DNA of 9,678 bases, from positions 1 to 9,678 of the forward strand of contig CALLVJ010000220.1 of the NCBI GenBank assembly GCA_938010625.1. The letters are read 5' to 3'. Position numbers and translations under genes: made by a program. Within the stretch, counting starts at the first letter, position 1, and the number at the start of each line of letters is the position of its first letter. Source of the stretch: an uncultured Stomatobaculum sp. (GTDB lineage: Bacteria > Bacillota > Clostridia > Lachnospirales > Lachnospiraceae). This document shows, piece by piece, positions 1 through 7,184 of this stretch. The notes beneath the pieces are model-generated. The model ran no database searches, was not told the DNA's origin, and saw only the letters and a program-made list of their open reading frames with translations.

Positions 1-1
1 C

Positions 2-316
2 GGCTGCGGCGGGATCTTCGCCCTTATTGCTGCCGAAGCAGCCCGTGAGAAGGACCGCAGGGACGCACAAGAGACCGCCGACGACGAGGATGGAGAGGGG
101 TTTGCGCATTTCGAACAGAAAAACAAGTTTTCAGTTGGCGACCAGCTAGAGCGCATGTGTTTTGACGGCAGCAATGCGCTGCTCACAGTGCTGGAAATCC
201 GAAACCCCGCGGGTATTTCGGTTGAGAGCGCACCGCATCCCAGGGAGGCGCTCGCAGTCCGCTTTTCGGCGGTGCCCGCCGTCGGAGAATTGCTCCGCAT
301 GGAGACAGTGAGATGA
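2..316 (+). CDS. U32 family peptidase / RNA hydroxylase, C-terminal end (5' truncated)
   Basis: The frame is open from the left edge to a TGA at 314-316, giving 104 residues. About residues 38-47 read EQKNKFSVGD, and residues 75-80 read ESAPHP, followed by a hydrophobic stretch ending in LLRME. This is the pattern of the small C-terminal beta domain of U32 'collagenase-like' proteins: EQ(R/K)NKFSVGD, then an E-x-APHP motif, then a final D/E-x-LR. Characterised relatives of the YrrN/YrrO/TrhP/RlhA group act in prephenate-dependent hydroxylation of tRNA or rRNA; others are annotated as peptidases. The catalytic part lies outside the window, so the subtype cannot be fixed. The first 30 residues are rich in Ala, Glu, Asp and Arg and diverge from what I know of the family. 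The stop overlaps the next gene's ATG by 4 bases, which supports a shared operon. The family is recognised by motif memory only. Confidence 0.8.
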   Translation, partial: GCGGIFALIAAEAAREKDRRDAQETADDEDGEGFAHFEQKNKFSVGDQLERMCFDGSNALLTVLEIRNPAGISVESAPHPREALAVRFSAVPAVGELLRMETVR

Positions 317-1128
317 CTGCCTTTTTTCTGAGCGCTGCCGGCGTCTCAGTCGTCTATTTCGTAATTCTTCTGGTCTACGCAAAGCAGCTCCTGTCCGGCA
401 GCTGGATCTGGCTTTTCTTTGCGGCAGTCTGCTTCGCCAATGTGCTGCTCCGCTACCTGCACACGCGTTCGCCGCAGCGGGTCTCTCTGTTTCTTCTGAC
501 CTGGGCGCATACCGTAAGTCTCCTCGGCATGGTCGTGCTCATGGCAAGCGGCATTGTCGTGGCGTCCGGCATGCACCCCAAAGAAGAGGGCAGCCCGACA
601 TATGCGATCGTGCTGGGGGCAGGACTGAGACCCGATGGTTCACTCTCAAAAACGCTCAGGCAGCGCCTTGACGCAGCGCTTCGCTTTGCCAAAAAATCGC
701 CGCACACCCGCTTTGTGCTGAGTGGCGGGCCCGACCGAAAGGGGCAGCGGAGCGAGGCTGAGGCGATGGCAGTCTATCTCGAGCAGCATGGCATTCCGCG
801 TTACCGCCTGCTCCTCGAGATGCAGTCCAAAAACACTTATGAAAACATTGTATACAGCCATGCGCTGCTCTACCGCATTCGAAATGAGAGCAATCCCTGC
901 TTTTTCGATGCGCGCGGAGAGAACTTCCTGCTGGTCACGCCGGAGTTGGAGTCGCTTGGCATCGTCAGCTCGGAGTTTCACCTTTACCGTGCCTCTGCAA
1001 TCTTAAAAAAACAATTCGACATACAGGCGGTTGGCATTTCCGCGCCGAGTGATCCTGTGCTTTTCGTGCATTATCTGGCGCGCGAGAGCATTGCGCTTTT
1101 GAAGGATAAATTTCTGGGGCGCTTGTAA
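313..1128 (+). CDS. YdcF/SanA/ElyC-like DUF218 membrane protein
   Basis: 271 residues. Three hydrophobic segments (about 4-24, 30-48 and 58-86) form an N-terminal membrane region. A DUF218 domain follows: a YAIVLGAG strand-loop (97-104), a FVLSGG strand (134-139), SEAEAMAVYL (147-155) with conserved acidic residues, NTYENI (174-179), and SSEFHLYRA (219-227), the family's serine/acidic/histidine motif. DUF218 proteins such as SanA and ElyC of E. coli are linked to envelope integrity or peptidoglycan precursor handling, and YdcF has been reported to bind S-adenosylmethionine; the precise reaction is not established. The membrane anchor fits an envelope role. The start is supported by GGAG at 301-304, 8 bases upstream, and by the ATGA overlap with the U32 gene. 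An extra segment of about 20 residues (about 196-216) precedes the SSEFH motif. Family assignment is confident; function is not. Confidence 0.87.
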   Translation: MTAFFLSAAGVSVVYFVILLVYAKQLLSGSWIWLFFAAVCFANVLLRYLHTRSPQRVSLFLLTWAHTVSLLGMVVLMASGIVVASGMHPKEEGSPTYAIVLGAGLRPDGSLSKTLRQRLDAALRFAKKSPHTRFVLSGGPDRKGQRSEAEAMAVYLEQHGIPRYRLLLEMQSKNTYENIVYSHALLYRIRNESNPCFFDARGENFLLVTPELESLGIVSSEFHLYRASAILKKQFDIQAVGISAPSDPVLFVHYLARESIALLKDKFLGRL

Positions 1129-1146
1129 ATGACAGACAGTAGAGAG

Positions 1147-1151
1147 AGGAG
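1147..1151 (+). promoter_or_regulatory. Ribosome binding site of the M16C peptidase gene
   Basis: AGGAG lies 5 bases before the ATG at 1157, within the purine-rich run AGAGAGAGGAG. It fixes that start over the out-of-frame ATG at 1129 just after the ydcF-like stop. It is the only recognisable element in the 28-base gap; no promoter or terminator is visible there, so the gene probably depends on read-through from upstream. Confidence 0.75.
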
Positions 1152-1156
1152 CTTAT

Positions 1157-4126
1157 ATGACAGCAAAATGGAACCGGGAAGAACAGCTGAAAGCGCTGCA
1201 GCGGCTGGATGCCTATGAGATTCAGCAGAGGACGGGCATGGAGGAACTGTGCGCGGAGGGGGTGGTGCTCTCGCACAAAAAGACTGGCGCGCGCGTGTTC
1301 CTCCTGCTCGCGGATGACGCAAACAAGGTATTTACGATTGGCTTCCGGACGCCGCCGCAGGATTCGACCGGCGTGGCGCACATTGTGGAGCACACTGTGC
1401 TCTGCGGCTCAGAGAAGTATCCGGTCAAGGAACCCTTTATGGAACTCGTGAAGGGCTCGCTCAACACCTTCCTGAATGCGATGACCTACCCGGACCGAAC
1501 TGTCTACCCGGTCGCAAGCTGCAACCAGAAGGACTTCGAGAACCTGATGGATGTCTATCTGGATGCTGTCTTTCATCCGCTCTTTTACAGGGAGGAGAAG
1601 ATTTTTCGCCAGGAGGGCTGGCGCTATGAGCTTGACAGCGAGGATGGGAAACTCAGCCGGAATGGCGTTGTCTACAATGAGATGAAGGGCGCTTATTCCG
1701 ACCCGGATCAGGTGATGGAGCGCGCAGTCGATGAGGCGCTGTTTCCGGGACATCCCTATGCCGAAGAATCCGGCGGCGACCCCGACAGTATCCCGGATCT
1801 GAGTTATGAAGCTTATCTCGATTTTCATCGCCGCTACTACCATCCGAGCAATGCCTTCATCTACCTGTACGGCGATATGGATATGGCAGAGCGGCTTCGC
1901 TTTCTCGACGAGAACTATCTCTCAAAGTACGAGCGCCTCTCGATCCATTCGGCAATCCCGGAACCGAAGCCTCTCTCCGCACCAGTCTCCGTGTCCCGCC
2001 CGTATTCGATTGGCGACACCGAGCGCGAGGAGGGAGCAAGCTATGTCTCGCTGAATATCCGCGTCGGCGGGCAGCTGGATCCGGTGCCCTACAATGCCTT
2101 TCAGGCGCTCGACTATGTGCTATTAAAGGCGCCCGGCGCAATTCTGCACGACCGGCTGATTGAAGAGGGATTCGGGGACGATGTCTACGGCGGGTATTCG
2201 AACGGCATCCGCGAGCCCTATTTCCAAGTCACGGCAAAGCACCTTAGAAGCGGGCAAAAAGAGGCCTTTGTGAAGCGCATTCGGGAACTGCTCGCAGAGA
2301 TTGCAGAAGAGGGGCTTGACCACGAGATGCTGCTCGCGGCCATTAATATGGCAGAGTTTCGCGCGCGGGAGGCAAACTTCGGTTCTTATCCGAAGGGGTT
2401 GATTTATGGCCTGCAGAGCTTTGAAAGCTGGATCTACGACGGCGATCCCTGCCTGCACTTAAAGTTTGCCGGCCTCTTTGATGCGCTTCGCGGCAAGGTA
2501 GGCGACAACTATTTTGAACAGCTGATCCGGGAAAAGCTCTTAGGCAACGAGGAGTATGCGGTCGCAGAGCTCTACCCTGTGCGCGGTCTCACGGCAAGGC
2601 GCGAGGCAGAGGATGCGGCAAAGCTCGCGGCAATCAAAGCGGCAATGTCAGAGCGCGAACAAAAGGCGCTGATTGCCTTTGGCAAAGAAATGAAGGCGTA
2701 CCAGGACGCGCCGGACAGCGAGGCAGCACTCCGCACGATCCCGATGCTCTCGAGAGAGGATCTCGCCTCTGAGATGACGCCGCTTTCCTATACGCTCAGC
2801 GCACTTGGCGAGACGCCCTTTCACTTTGCGGAGCGGAACACGACGGGAATCGCTTATCTTCGCCTCGACTTTGATATCAGCGACTTGTCGGTTGAAGATA
2901 TCTCAGCGCTCTCTCTGGTAAAAGACTTGCTCGGTTATCTGAATACGGCTGCGCACAGCTACAGCGAGATCTCGACCCTTGTGAACCTTCACACCGGCGG
3001 CATCCAGTTTGGCATTGACAACTATCCGGACTTAAAGGACTTTGGCAGCGACCGGCGGGTCTTTTCGGCCTCAGTCAAGTTTCTGCCGGAGAAGGTGGAA
3101 CAGGCGCTATCGCTTGTCGAGGAGCAGCTGCTTCAAACGGATTTTTCTGCCCTGGGCAGAATCCGGAATCTGGTCAGTGAGATTCGTGCAAGTCTAAAGG
3201 ACACCCTGCTCTCGGCAGGGCATGTCGCTGCGGCAAACCGCGCGGCTTCTTATTTCAGCGAGAACGGCCTGTTTCAGGATGCAACGCGGGGCATCGCCTA
3301 CTATCGTTTTCTGGAGACACTTTCAGATGAGACTGCACTTGGCGCTTTTTGCGAGCGCGCGGCCAAGCTGCTCGCAGAGAGCGCAGTGCGCGACAGGCTG
3401 CTGATTCATTTGACGGCGGAACAGGCGGGCAGGGAGACTGTATTGCCGTTCCTCAGGGCGCTCCGTGAGCGCTATCCGGCAGGCGGCAAAGGCGCAGCCT
3501 GCTTCCAGCTGCATCGAAATATACGGCGCGAGGGCTTCCGCTCGGCGTCCCGCGTGAACTATGTGGCGCGCGTCGGCAATTTCCGCACGGGCGGCTATCG
3601 CTATACGGGAGCGCTCCGCATTGCGCAGACCATGCTGAGCTATGGCTATCTCTGGAATGAGATCCGCTCAAAGGGCGGTGCCTATGGCTGTAGCGTTCGC
3701 TTTGGGCGCGGCGGCAATGTGGTATTCAGCTCTTACCGCGATCCGAATCTCGAGGCGACCGACAAGGTATACGAGGGCACGCCTGCCTATCTCGAGCAGT
3801 ATGAGGCGGATGAGAGAGAAATGACCAAGGCAATTATCGGTGCAATCGGCGAGATGGACGCGCCGCGGAGTGCGCAGATGAGTGGCCTTCTGGCGCTCTC
3901 GGCCTATTATTCGAAGGTGACAGACGAGATGCTGGCGGCAGAGCGGCGCGAAGTGCTCGTCGCAACACCGGCGGATATTCGCGCGCTTGCGCCGCTCATC
4001 AGAGAGGCGCTCGGTTATGAGGCGAAGTGTGTGATCGGCAATGAAACCGCGATTGTGCGGGCAAAGGCGTTCTTCACAGAGACGCCAGAGCTGTCTGCGT
4101 TGGAGAGCAAGGGGACAAAGGTATGA
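1157..4126 (+). CDS. M16C zinc metallopeptidase (PreP/falcilysin-like, insulinase family)
   Basis: 989 residues, the full size expected of the PreP-type M16C family. The inverted zinc motif HxxEH is H75-I-V-E78-H79, followed by the PreP signature CGSEKYPVKEPF and GSLNTFLNAMTYPDRT (100-115). The third zinc ligand is probably E175 in VVYNEMKG. E78 would be the catalytic base. The C-terminal half carries R837 and Y843 in IRSKGGAYG, the Arg/Tyr pair with six-residue spacing that contacts substrate in PreP-type enzymes. The middle (about 450-700) corresponds to the M16C-associated linker region that joins the two halves into a closed chamber. There is no signal peptide or membrane segment, so the enzyme is probably cytosolic and degrades unfolded peptides of tens of residues. 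PreP clears targeting peptides in organelles; the bacterial substrate is unknown. The last codon overlaps the era start by ATGA. Confidence 0.95.
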   Translation: MTAKWNREEQLKALQRLDAYEIQQRTGMEELCAEGVVLSHKKTGARVFLLLADDANKVFTIGFRTPPQDSTGVAHIVEHTVLCGSEKYPVKEPFMELVKGSLNTFLNAMTYPDRTVYPVASCNQKDFENLMDVYLDAVFHPLFYREEKIFRQEGWRYELDSEDGKLSRNGVVYNEMKGAYSDPDQVMERAVDEALFPGHPYAEESGGDPDSIPDLSYEAYLDFHRRYYHPSNAFIYLYGDMDMAERLRFLDENYLSKYERLSIHSAIPEPKPLSAPVSVSRPYSIGDTEREEGASYVSLNIRVGGQLDPVPYNAFQALDYVLLKAPGAILHDRLIEEGFGDDVYGGYSNGIREPYFQVTAKHLRSGQKEAFVKRIRELLAEIAEEGLDHEMLLAAINMAEFRAREANFGSYPKGLIYGLQSFESWIYDGDPCLHLKFAGLFDALRGKVGDNYFEQLIREKLLGNEEYAVAELYPVRGLTARREAEDAAKLAAIKAAMSEREQKALIAFGKEMKAYQDAPDSEAALRTIPMLSREDLASEMTPLSYTLSALGETPFHFAERNTTGIAYLRLDFDISDLSVEDISALSLVKDLLGYLNTAAHSYSEISTLVNLHTGGIQFGIDNYPDLKDFGSDRRVFSASVKFLPEKVEQALSLVEEQLLQTDFSALGRIRNLVSEIRASLKDTLLSAGHVAAANRAASYFSENGLFQDATRGIAYYRFLETLSDETALGAFCERAAKLLAESAVRDRLLIHLTAEQAGRETVLPFLRALRERYPAGGKGAACFQLHRNIRREGFRSASRVNYVARVGNFRTGGYRYTGALRIAQTMLSYGYLWNEIRSKGGAYGCSVRFGRGGNVVFSSYRDPNLEATDKVYEGTPAYLEQYEADEREMTKAIIGAIGEMDAPRSAQMSGLLALSAYYSKVTDEMLAAERREVLVATPADIRALAPLIREALGYEAKCVIGNETAIVRAKAFFTETPELSALESKGTKV

Positions 4127-5016
4127 AATCAGGATTTGTCGCGCTGATCGGGCGCCCCAATGTCGGAAAATCGACTCTCATGAACCATTTGATCGGGCAA
4201 AAGATTGCAATCACCTCGGAAAAGGCACAGACTACGCGGAATCAAATTCGCACTGTCTATACAGATCAGCGCGGGCAGATTGTCTTTGAGGACACGCCTG
4301 GGCTGACCCGCGCGAAGAATAAGCTCGGGCGCTTCATGATCGGCGTCGCCGAGAAGACCATCGAGGAGGCGGATGTGATTCTCTGGATCGTCGATGTGAG
4401 CGAACACATCGGGGGCGCGGAGCGAGAGATTGCTGAGCGGCTTCGGCAGTGTCGCCAGCCGCTGATTCTCGCAGTCAATAAAATTGATAAAATCACTGAC
4501 AAGGCGCGGCTCAGGGCACAGGTCGAGGCCTATGAGGACTTCTGCCGCCCGAAGGATCTCGTCGCTGTCGCAGCGCTGAAGAGCGAGAATGTCGGGCTGC
4601 TGCTTGAGACGCTTTACCGCTATCTCCCGGAGGGGCCGTTCTTCTACAGCGAGGACACGGTGACCGAGGCGCCGATGCGGGAGATAGCGGGAGAGCTGAT
4701 TCGCGAGCAGTCCTTGCGCCTGCTCCGCGACGAGGTGCCGCACGGCGTCGCCGTCACGGTGGAGCGCATGAAGGAGCGAGAGGATGGCAGTTTTGACATT
4801 GACGCGAATATTATCTGCGAGCGAGAATCCCACAAGGGCATGGTGATCGGCAAAGACGGTCAGATGTTAAAACGCATCGGCATTGGTGCGCGAAAGGCCA
4901 TTGAGGAGATGACGGAGAGCAAGGTAAACTTAAAACTCTGGGTCAAGGTGCGGCGCGACTGGCGGGACAATGACACGCAGCTCCGCTCCTTTGGCTATGA
5001 CATGAAGAAAGTATGA
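4123..5016 (+). CDS. era: GTPase Era, 16S rRNA-binding ribosome assembly factor
   Basis: 297 residues, typical length. G1 is GRPNVGKST (10-18), the switch I/G2 region is AQTTRN (35-40), G3 is DTPG (57-60) and G4 is NKID (119-122). The C-terminal KH domain carries the RNA-binding loop GKDG (243-246) within HKGMVIGKDG, and the protein ends in the family's LWVKVRRDWR ... LRSFGYD pattern. Era binds GTP, recognises the 3' end of 16S rRNA through its KH domain and is needed for 30S subunit maturation. The G5 loop reads VAALKSENV (149-157), with Ala150 where Era proteins usually have Ser (ISAL). The start is supported by AAGGGG at 4109-4114, 8 bases upstream. The gene overlaps the M16C gene and recO by 4 bases each, so translation is probably coupled on both sides. 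The era-recO order is common in Firmicutes. Confidence 0.97.
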   Translation: MKSGFVALIGRPNVGKSTLMNHLIGQKIAITSEKAQTTRNQIRTVYTDQRGQIVFEDTPGLTRAKNKLGRFMIGVAEKTIEEADVILWIVDVSEHIGGAEREIAERLRQCRQPLILAVNKIDKITDKARLRAQVEAYEDFCRPKDLVAVAALKSENVGLLLETLYRYLPEGPFFYSEDTVTEAPMREIAGELIREQSLRLLRDEVPHGVAVTVERMKEREDGSFDIDANIICERESHKGMVIGKDGQMLKRIGIGARKAIEEMTESKVNLKLWVKVRRDWRDNDTQLRSFGYDMKKV

Positions 5017-5669
5017 GAGAAGGCGAGGAAGTCACCGGGCTGATCTTAAAGACTATGCCGATTGGCGAGCGGGATCGGCGCGTCACGATACTGACGCGGG
5101 AAAAGGGGAAGCTCTCCTGCTTTGCGCGGGGCGCAGCCCGTCAGGGCAGCCCGCTCATGGGGATTGCGCGCCCCTTGGTCTACGGCAAGTTTACGCTCAG
5201 GCCGGGCAGGGACGTCGATGTGATCACGGCGGCGGAGGGACTTCGCTTTTTCGGGAATATTGAGGCGGATGCTCTGGCACTCTGTTACGCGAGCTATTTT
5301 CTGGAACTCGCCGACTACTTTTACCGGGAGTTTCAGCGGGAGGAAGAGGGACTAAAGCTCCTCTACTTTGCGCTGCTCGCCCTCGAGAAGCCGGAACTCC
5401 CGCGAGAGCTCGTGCGGCGCATCCTGGAGTTAAAGCTCTTAGTGCTGGACGGTAGCTATGCGGTCACGCCGCCATTAAAGCAGTGTGAAAACTGCCGCTA
5501 TACCTGGCATTATGTGGTGCAAACACCAGTTGAAAAGCTTTTTACGTTTACGGTGCGGGAAACTGCACTGCGGGAATTTGCAGCAAATGTGGATGCACTG
5601 CGGCAACAGGTCGCGCCGCATCACTTTCGCGCGCTTTCCGTGCTGGAAGAAATGCAGCGGGTGCAGTAA
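5013..5669 (+). CDS. recO: DNA repair protein RecO (short, incomplete zinc motif)
   Basis: 218 residues, shorter than the roughly 240-260 usual for Firmicute RecO. The N-terminal OB-fold (about 6-80) has the expected pattern VTGLILKTMPIGERDRRVTI, then EKGKLSCFARGA (30-41), then a basic strand reaching the G-x-I-E region near residue 83. A helical C-terminal domain follows and ends with the clostridial-like EKLFTFTV (174-181). RecO anneals ssDNA and, with RecR, loads RecA onto SSB-coated gaps. The zinc region is unusual: only C158-E-N-C161 is present, and the second CxxC pair plus the intervening loop appear deleted. The start at 5013 overlaps the era stop as ATGA. Only AAGAAAG (5004-5011), a weak Shine-Dalgarno, precedes it, so initiation probably relies on ribosomes finishing era. 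Position next to era strongly supports the identity. Confidence 0.92.
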   Translation: MREGEEVTGLILKTMPIGERDRRVTILTREKGKLSCFARGAARQGSPLMGIARPLVYGKFTLRPGRDVDVITAAEGLRFFGNIEADALALCYASYFLELADYFYREFQREEEGLKLLYFALLALEKPELPRELVRRILELKLLVLDGSYAVTPPLKQCENCRYTWHYVVQTPVEKLFTFTVRETALREFAANVDALRQQVAPHHFRALSVLEEMQRVQ

Positions 5670-5692
5670 AATAGAGGACGTTTGGCAACAGA

Positions 5693-5698
5693 GAGGGG
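5693..5698 (+). promoter_or_regulatory. Ribosome binding site of glyS
   Basis: GAGGGG lies 6 bases before the ATG at 5705 and favours that start over the in-frame ATG at 5717. The whole recO-glyS gap is 35 bases. It is too short to hold a T-box leader, an element often found before aminoacyl-tRNA synthetase genes in Firmicutes, and no promoter is evident. Confidence 0.7.
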
Positions 5699-5704
5699 AA
5701 AAAG

Positions 5705-7093
5705 ATGGATTATACAATGGAAAAAATCGTGTCACTTGCGAAGGCGAGAGGGTTTGTCTATCCCGGCTCGGAAATTTATGGAGGTCTTGCAAATACCTGG
5801 GACTACGGCAATCTCGGCGTTGAACTCAAGAACAACGTGAAGAGAGCCTGGTGGCAGAAGTTCATCCAGGAGTCGCCCTACAATGTCGGCGTGGACTGCG
5901 CGATTCTGATGAACACGCAGACCTGGGTCGCCTCCGGCCATATCGGCAGCTTCTCCGATCCGCTCATGGACTGCAAGAGTTGTCACGAGCGCTTCCGCGC
6001 GGACAAGCTGATCGAGGACTATGCGGCGGCACAGGGCATTGAGCTCGAGTCCGGTGTGGACGGCTGGAGCCATGAGAAGATGCAGACCTATATCAAAGAG
6101 CACGAGATTGCCTGCCCGAGCTGCGGCAAGCGCGATTTCACGGACATCCGCGAGTTCAACCTGATGTTCAAAACTTTCCAGGGCGTGACCGAGGACGCAA
6201 AGAACACGGTGTACCTGCGCCCCGAGACGGCCCAGGGTATCTTCGTGAACTTCAAGAATGTGCAGCGCACCTCGCGGAAAAAGATTCCGTTCGGCATCGG
6301 CCAGATCGGCAAGTCCTTCCGCAACGAGATCACGCCGGGCAACTTCACCTTTCGCACCCGCGAGTTTGAGCAGATGGAGCTTGAGTTCTTCTGCAAGCCG
6401 GATACCGATCTCAAGTGGTTCGCTTACTGGAAAGAGCAGTGCATCCAATGGCTGAAAAAGCTCGGCATGCGCGATAACATGCTTCGCGCGCGCGACCACG
6501 AGAAAGAGGAGCTCTCGTTCTATTCAAAAGCGACTACCGACCTTGAGTTTCTTTTCCCGTTTGGCTGGGGCGAGCTCTGGGGCATCGCAGACAGAACCAA
6601 TTATGACCTCTCTCGCCACCAGGAAGTCTCGGGCGAGGATTTAAGCTACTTCGACGAGGAGAGCAAGGAGAAGTATATCCCTTATGTCATTGAGCCCTCG
6701 CTCGGCGCAGACCGTGTGACCCTCGCGTTCCTCTGCAATGCCTATGACGAGGAGACGCTGCCGGGCGGCGATGTGCGCACCGTGCTCCACTTTCACCCGG
6801 CACTGGCGCCTGTGAAGATTGCAGTCCTGCCGCTCTCGAAGAAACTCGGCGAGGGCGCGGAGAAGATTTATGCGGAGCTCTCGAAGTACTGGAACTGCGA
6901 CTACGACGACCGCGGTGCGATCGGCAAGCGCTATCGCCGCGAGGACGAGATCGGAACGCCGTTCTGCGTGACCTATGACTTTGATTCTGAGACCGATCAG
7001 AGTGTGACCATCCGCGACCGCGACAGCATGGAGCAGGAGCGCGTCAAAGTTTCTGAGCTCAGAAACTATTTTCTGGACAGATTCACGTTTTGA
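5705..7093 (+). CDS. glyS: Glycyl-tRNA synthetase, single-chain alpha2 (class II)
   Basis: 462 residues, the expected size for the homodimeric glycyl-tRNA synthetase of Firmicutes, which resembles the archaeal/eukaryotic enzyme and is unrelated to the alpha2beta2 GlyQ-GlyS form. The N-terminus reads [20 protein letters not shown] followed by [12 protein letters not shown] zinc-ribbon-like insertion carries C90xxC93 and C137xxC140. The catalytic core has [11 protein letters not shown] (170-180), motif 2 beginning FRNEITP (205-211) and running through FEQMELEFF (221-229), and motif 3 around [13 protein letters not shown] (331-343). The anticodon-binding domain starts near residue 368 ([10 protein letters not shown]) and runs to the C-terminus. 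The enzyme charges tRNA-Gly with glycine using ATP in the cytosol. The gene is probably read through from recO upstream. Nothing is missing or broken. The symbol glyQS is also used for this form. Confidence 0.97.
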   Translation: MDYTMEKIVSLAKARGFVYPGSEIYGGLANTWDYGNLGVELKNNVKRAWWQKFIQESPYNVGVDCAILMNTQTWVASGHIGSFSDPLMDCKSCHERFRADKLIEDYAAAQGIELESGVDGWSHEKMQTYIKEHEIACPSCGKRDFTDIREFNLMFKTFQGVTEDAKNTVYLRPETAQGIFVNFKNVQRTSRKKIPFGIGQIGKSFRNEITPGNFTFRTREFEQMELEFFCKPDTDLKWFAYWKEQCIQWLKKLGMRDNMLRARDHEKEELSFYSKATTDLEFLFPFGWGELWGIADRTNYDLSRHQEVSGEDLSYFDEESKEKYIPYVIEPSLGADRVTLAFLCNAYDEETLPGGDVRTVLHFHPALAPVKIAVLPLSKKLGEGAEKIYAELSKYWNCDYDDRGAIGKRYRREDEIGTPFCVTYDFDSETDQSVTIRDRDSMEQERVKVSELRNYFLDRFTF

Positions 7094-7101
7094 CAATCTG
7101 T
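7077..7101. repeat. Inverted repeat across the glyS stop codon
   Basis: ACAGATT at 7077-7083 and AATCTGT at 7095-7101 are exact reverse complements with an 11-base loop that holds the glyS TGA. The stem is AT-rich and is not followed by a T-run, so it is not a typical intrinsic terminator. It could be a weak 3'-end structure or chance. No better terminator between glyS and ppdK is visible. Confidence 0.3.
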
Positions 7102-7105
7102 GTAT

Positions 7106-7135
7106 CTGTTAAAAAACAAACTTTTGTGGTATGAT
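7106..7135 (+). promoter_or_regulatory. Extended -10 promoter for ppdK
   Basis: TATGAT at 7130-7135 is preceded by TG at 7127-7128 with one base between, an exact extended -10 arrangement. The -35 region is poor: CTGTTA at 7106-7111 with an 18-base spacer matches TTGACA at only three positions. The site lies in an AT-rich island (about 7094-7170) that contrasts sharply with the GC-rich genes on both sides. Transcription would start near 7142, leaving a leader of about 43 bases. This is sequence inspection only. Confidence 0.65.
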
Positions 7136-7173
7136 GCTAACGTTGTAGAACAAAATCCTAGATTCATGTTCAC

Positions 7174-7180
7174 AGGAGGA
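7174..7180 (+). promoter_or_regulatory. Strong Shine-Dalgarno of ppdK
   Basis: AGGAGGA, a near-complete match to the 16S rRNA 3' end, lies with AGGAGG ending 5 bases before the ATG at 7185. It is the strongest ribosome binding site in the window, consistent with high expression of a central carbon enzyme, and it fixes the start codon. Confidence 0.85.
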
Positions 7181-7184
7181 AAAG

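Noticed and set aside
1..109. A lipoprotein gene on the - strand starting at 109
   Set aside because: The signal peptide is convincing, but the + strand in the same place carries U32 motifs immediately downstream in a continuous frame, the - strand start lacks a Shine-Dalgarno, and acidic, hydrophilic coding sequence read antisense naturally gives Leu/Val-rich peptides. Kept as a finding, not a feature.
154..316. A 53-residue small protein starting at the ATG at 154
   Set aside because: The frame is open upstream to the window edge, and the U32 motifs (EQKNKFSVGD) lie before this ATG, so it is an internal Met of the longer gene.
5670..5704. A T-box riboswitch before glyS
   Set aside because: Only 35 bases separate recO and glyS, far too few for a T-box leader, and no T-box sequence is seen.
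5732..6499. A 255-codon open frame on the - strand inside glyS, and a similar 234-codon one inside era (4129-4833)
   Set aside because: Both lie fully within well-recognised synthetase and GTPase genes and have no family resemblance or plausible start signals.
7090..7095. TTGACA as the -35 box of the ppdK promoter
   Set aside because: It matches the consensus exactly but lies 34 bases from TATGAT, and at 17 bases only AAAACA is found. It overlaps the glyS stop codon and is probably chance.
7107..7118. A Rex-type redox operator (TGTTAAAAAACA)
   Set aside because: It has a 4-base palindromic match only, and the outer bases and spacing do not fit TTGTTAANNNNTTAACAA.
7135..7148. A CcpA cre site (TGCTAACGTTGTAG)
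   Set aside because: It shares the central A-N-CG-N-T core, but both outer arms have mismatches to TGWAANCGNTNWCA. It is too degenerate to call.
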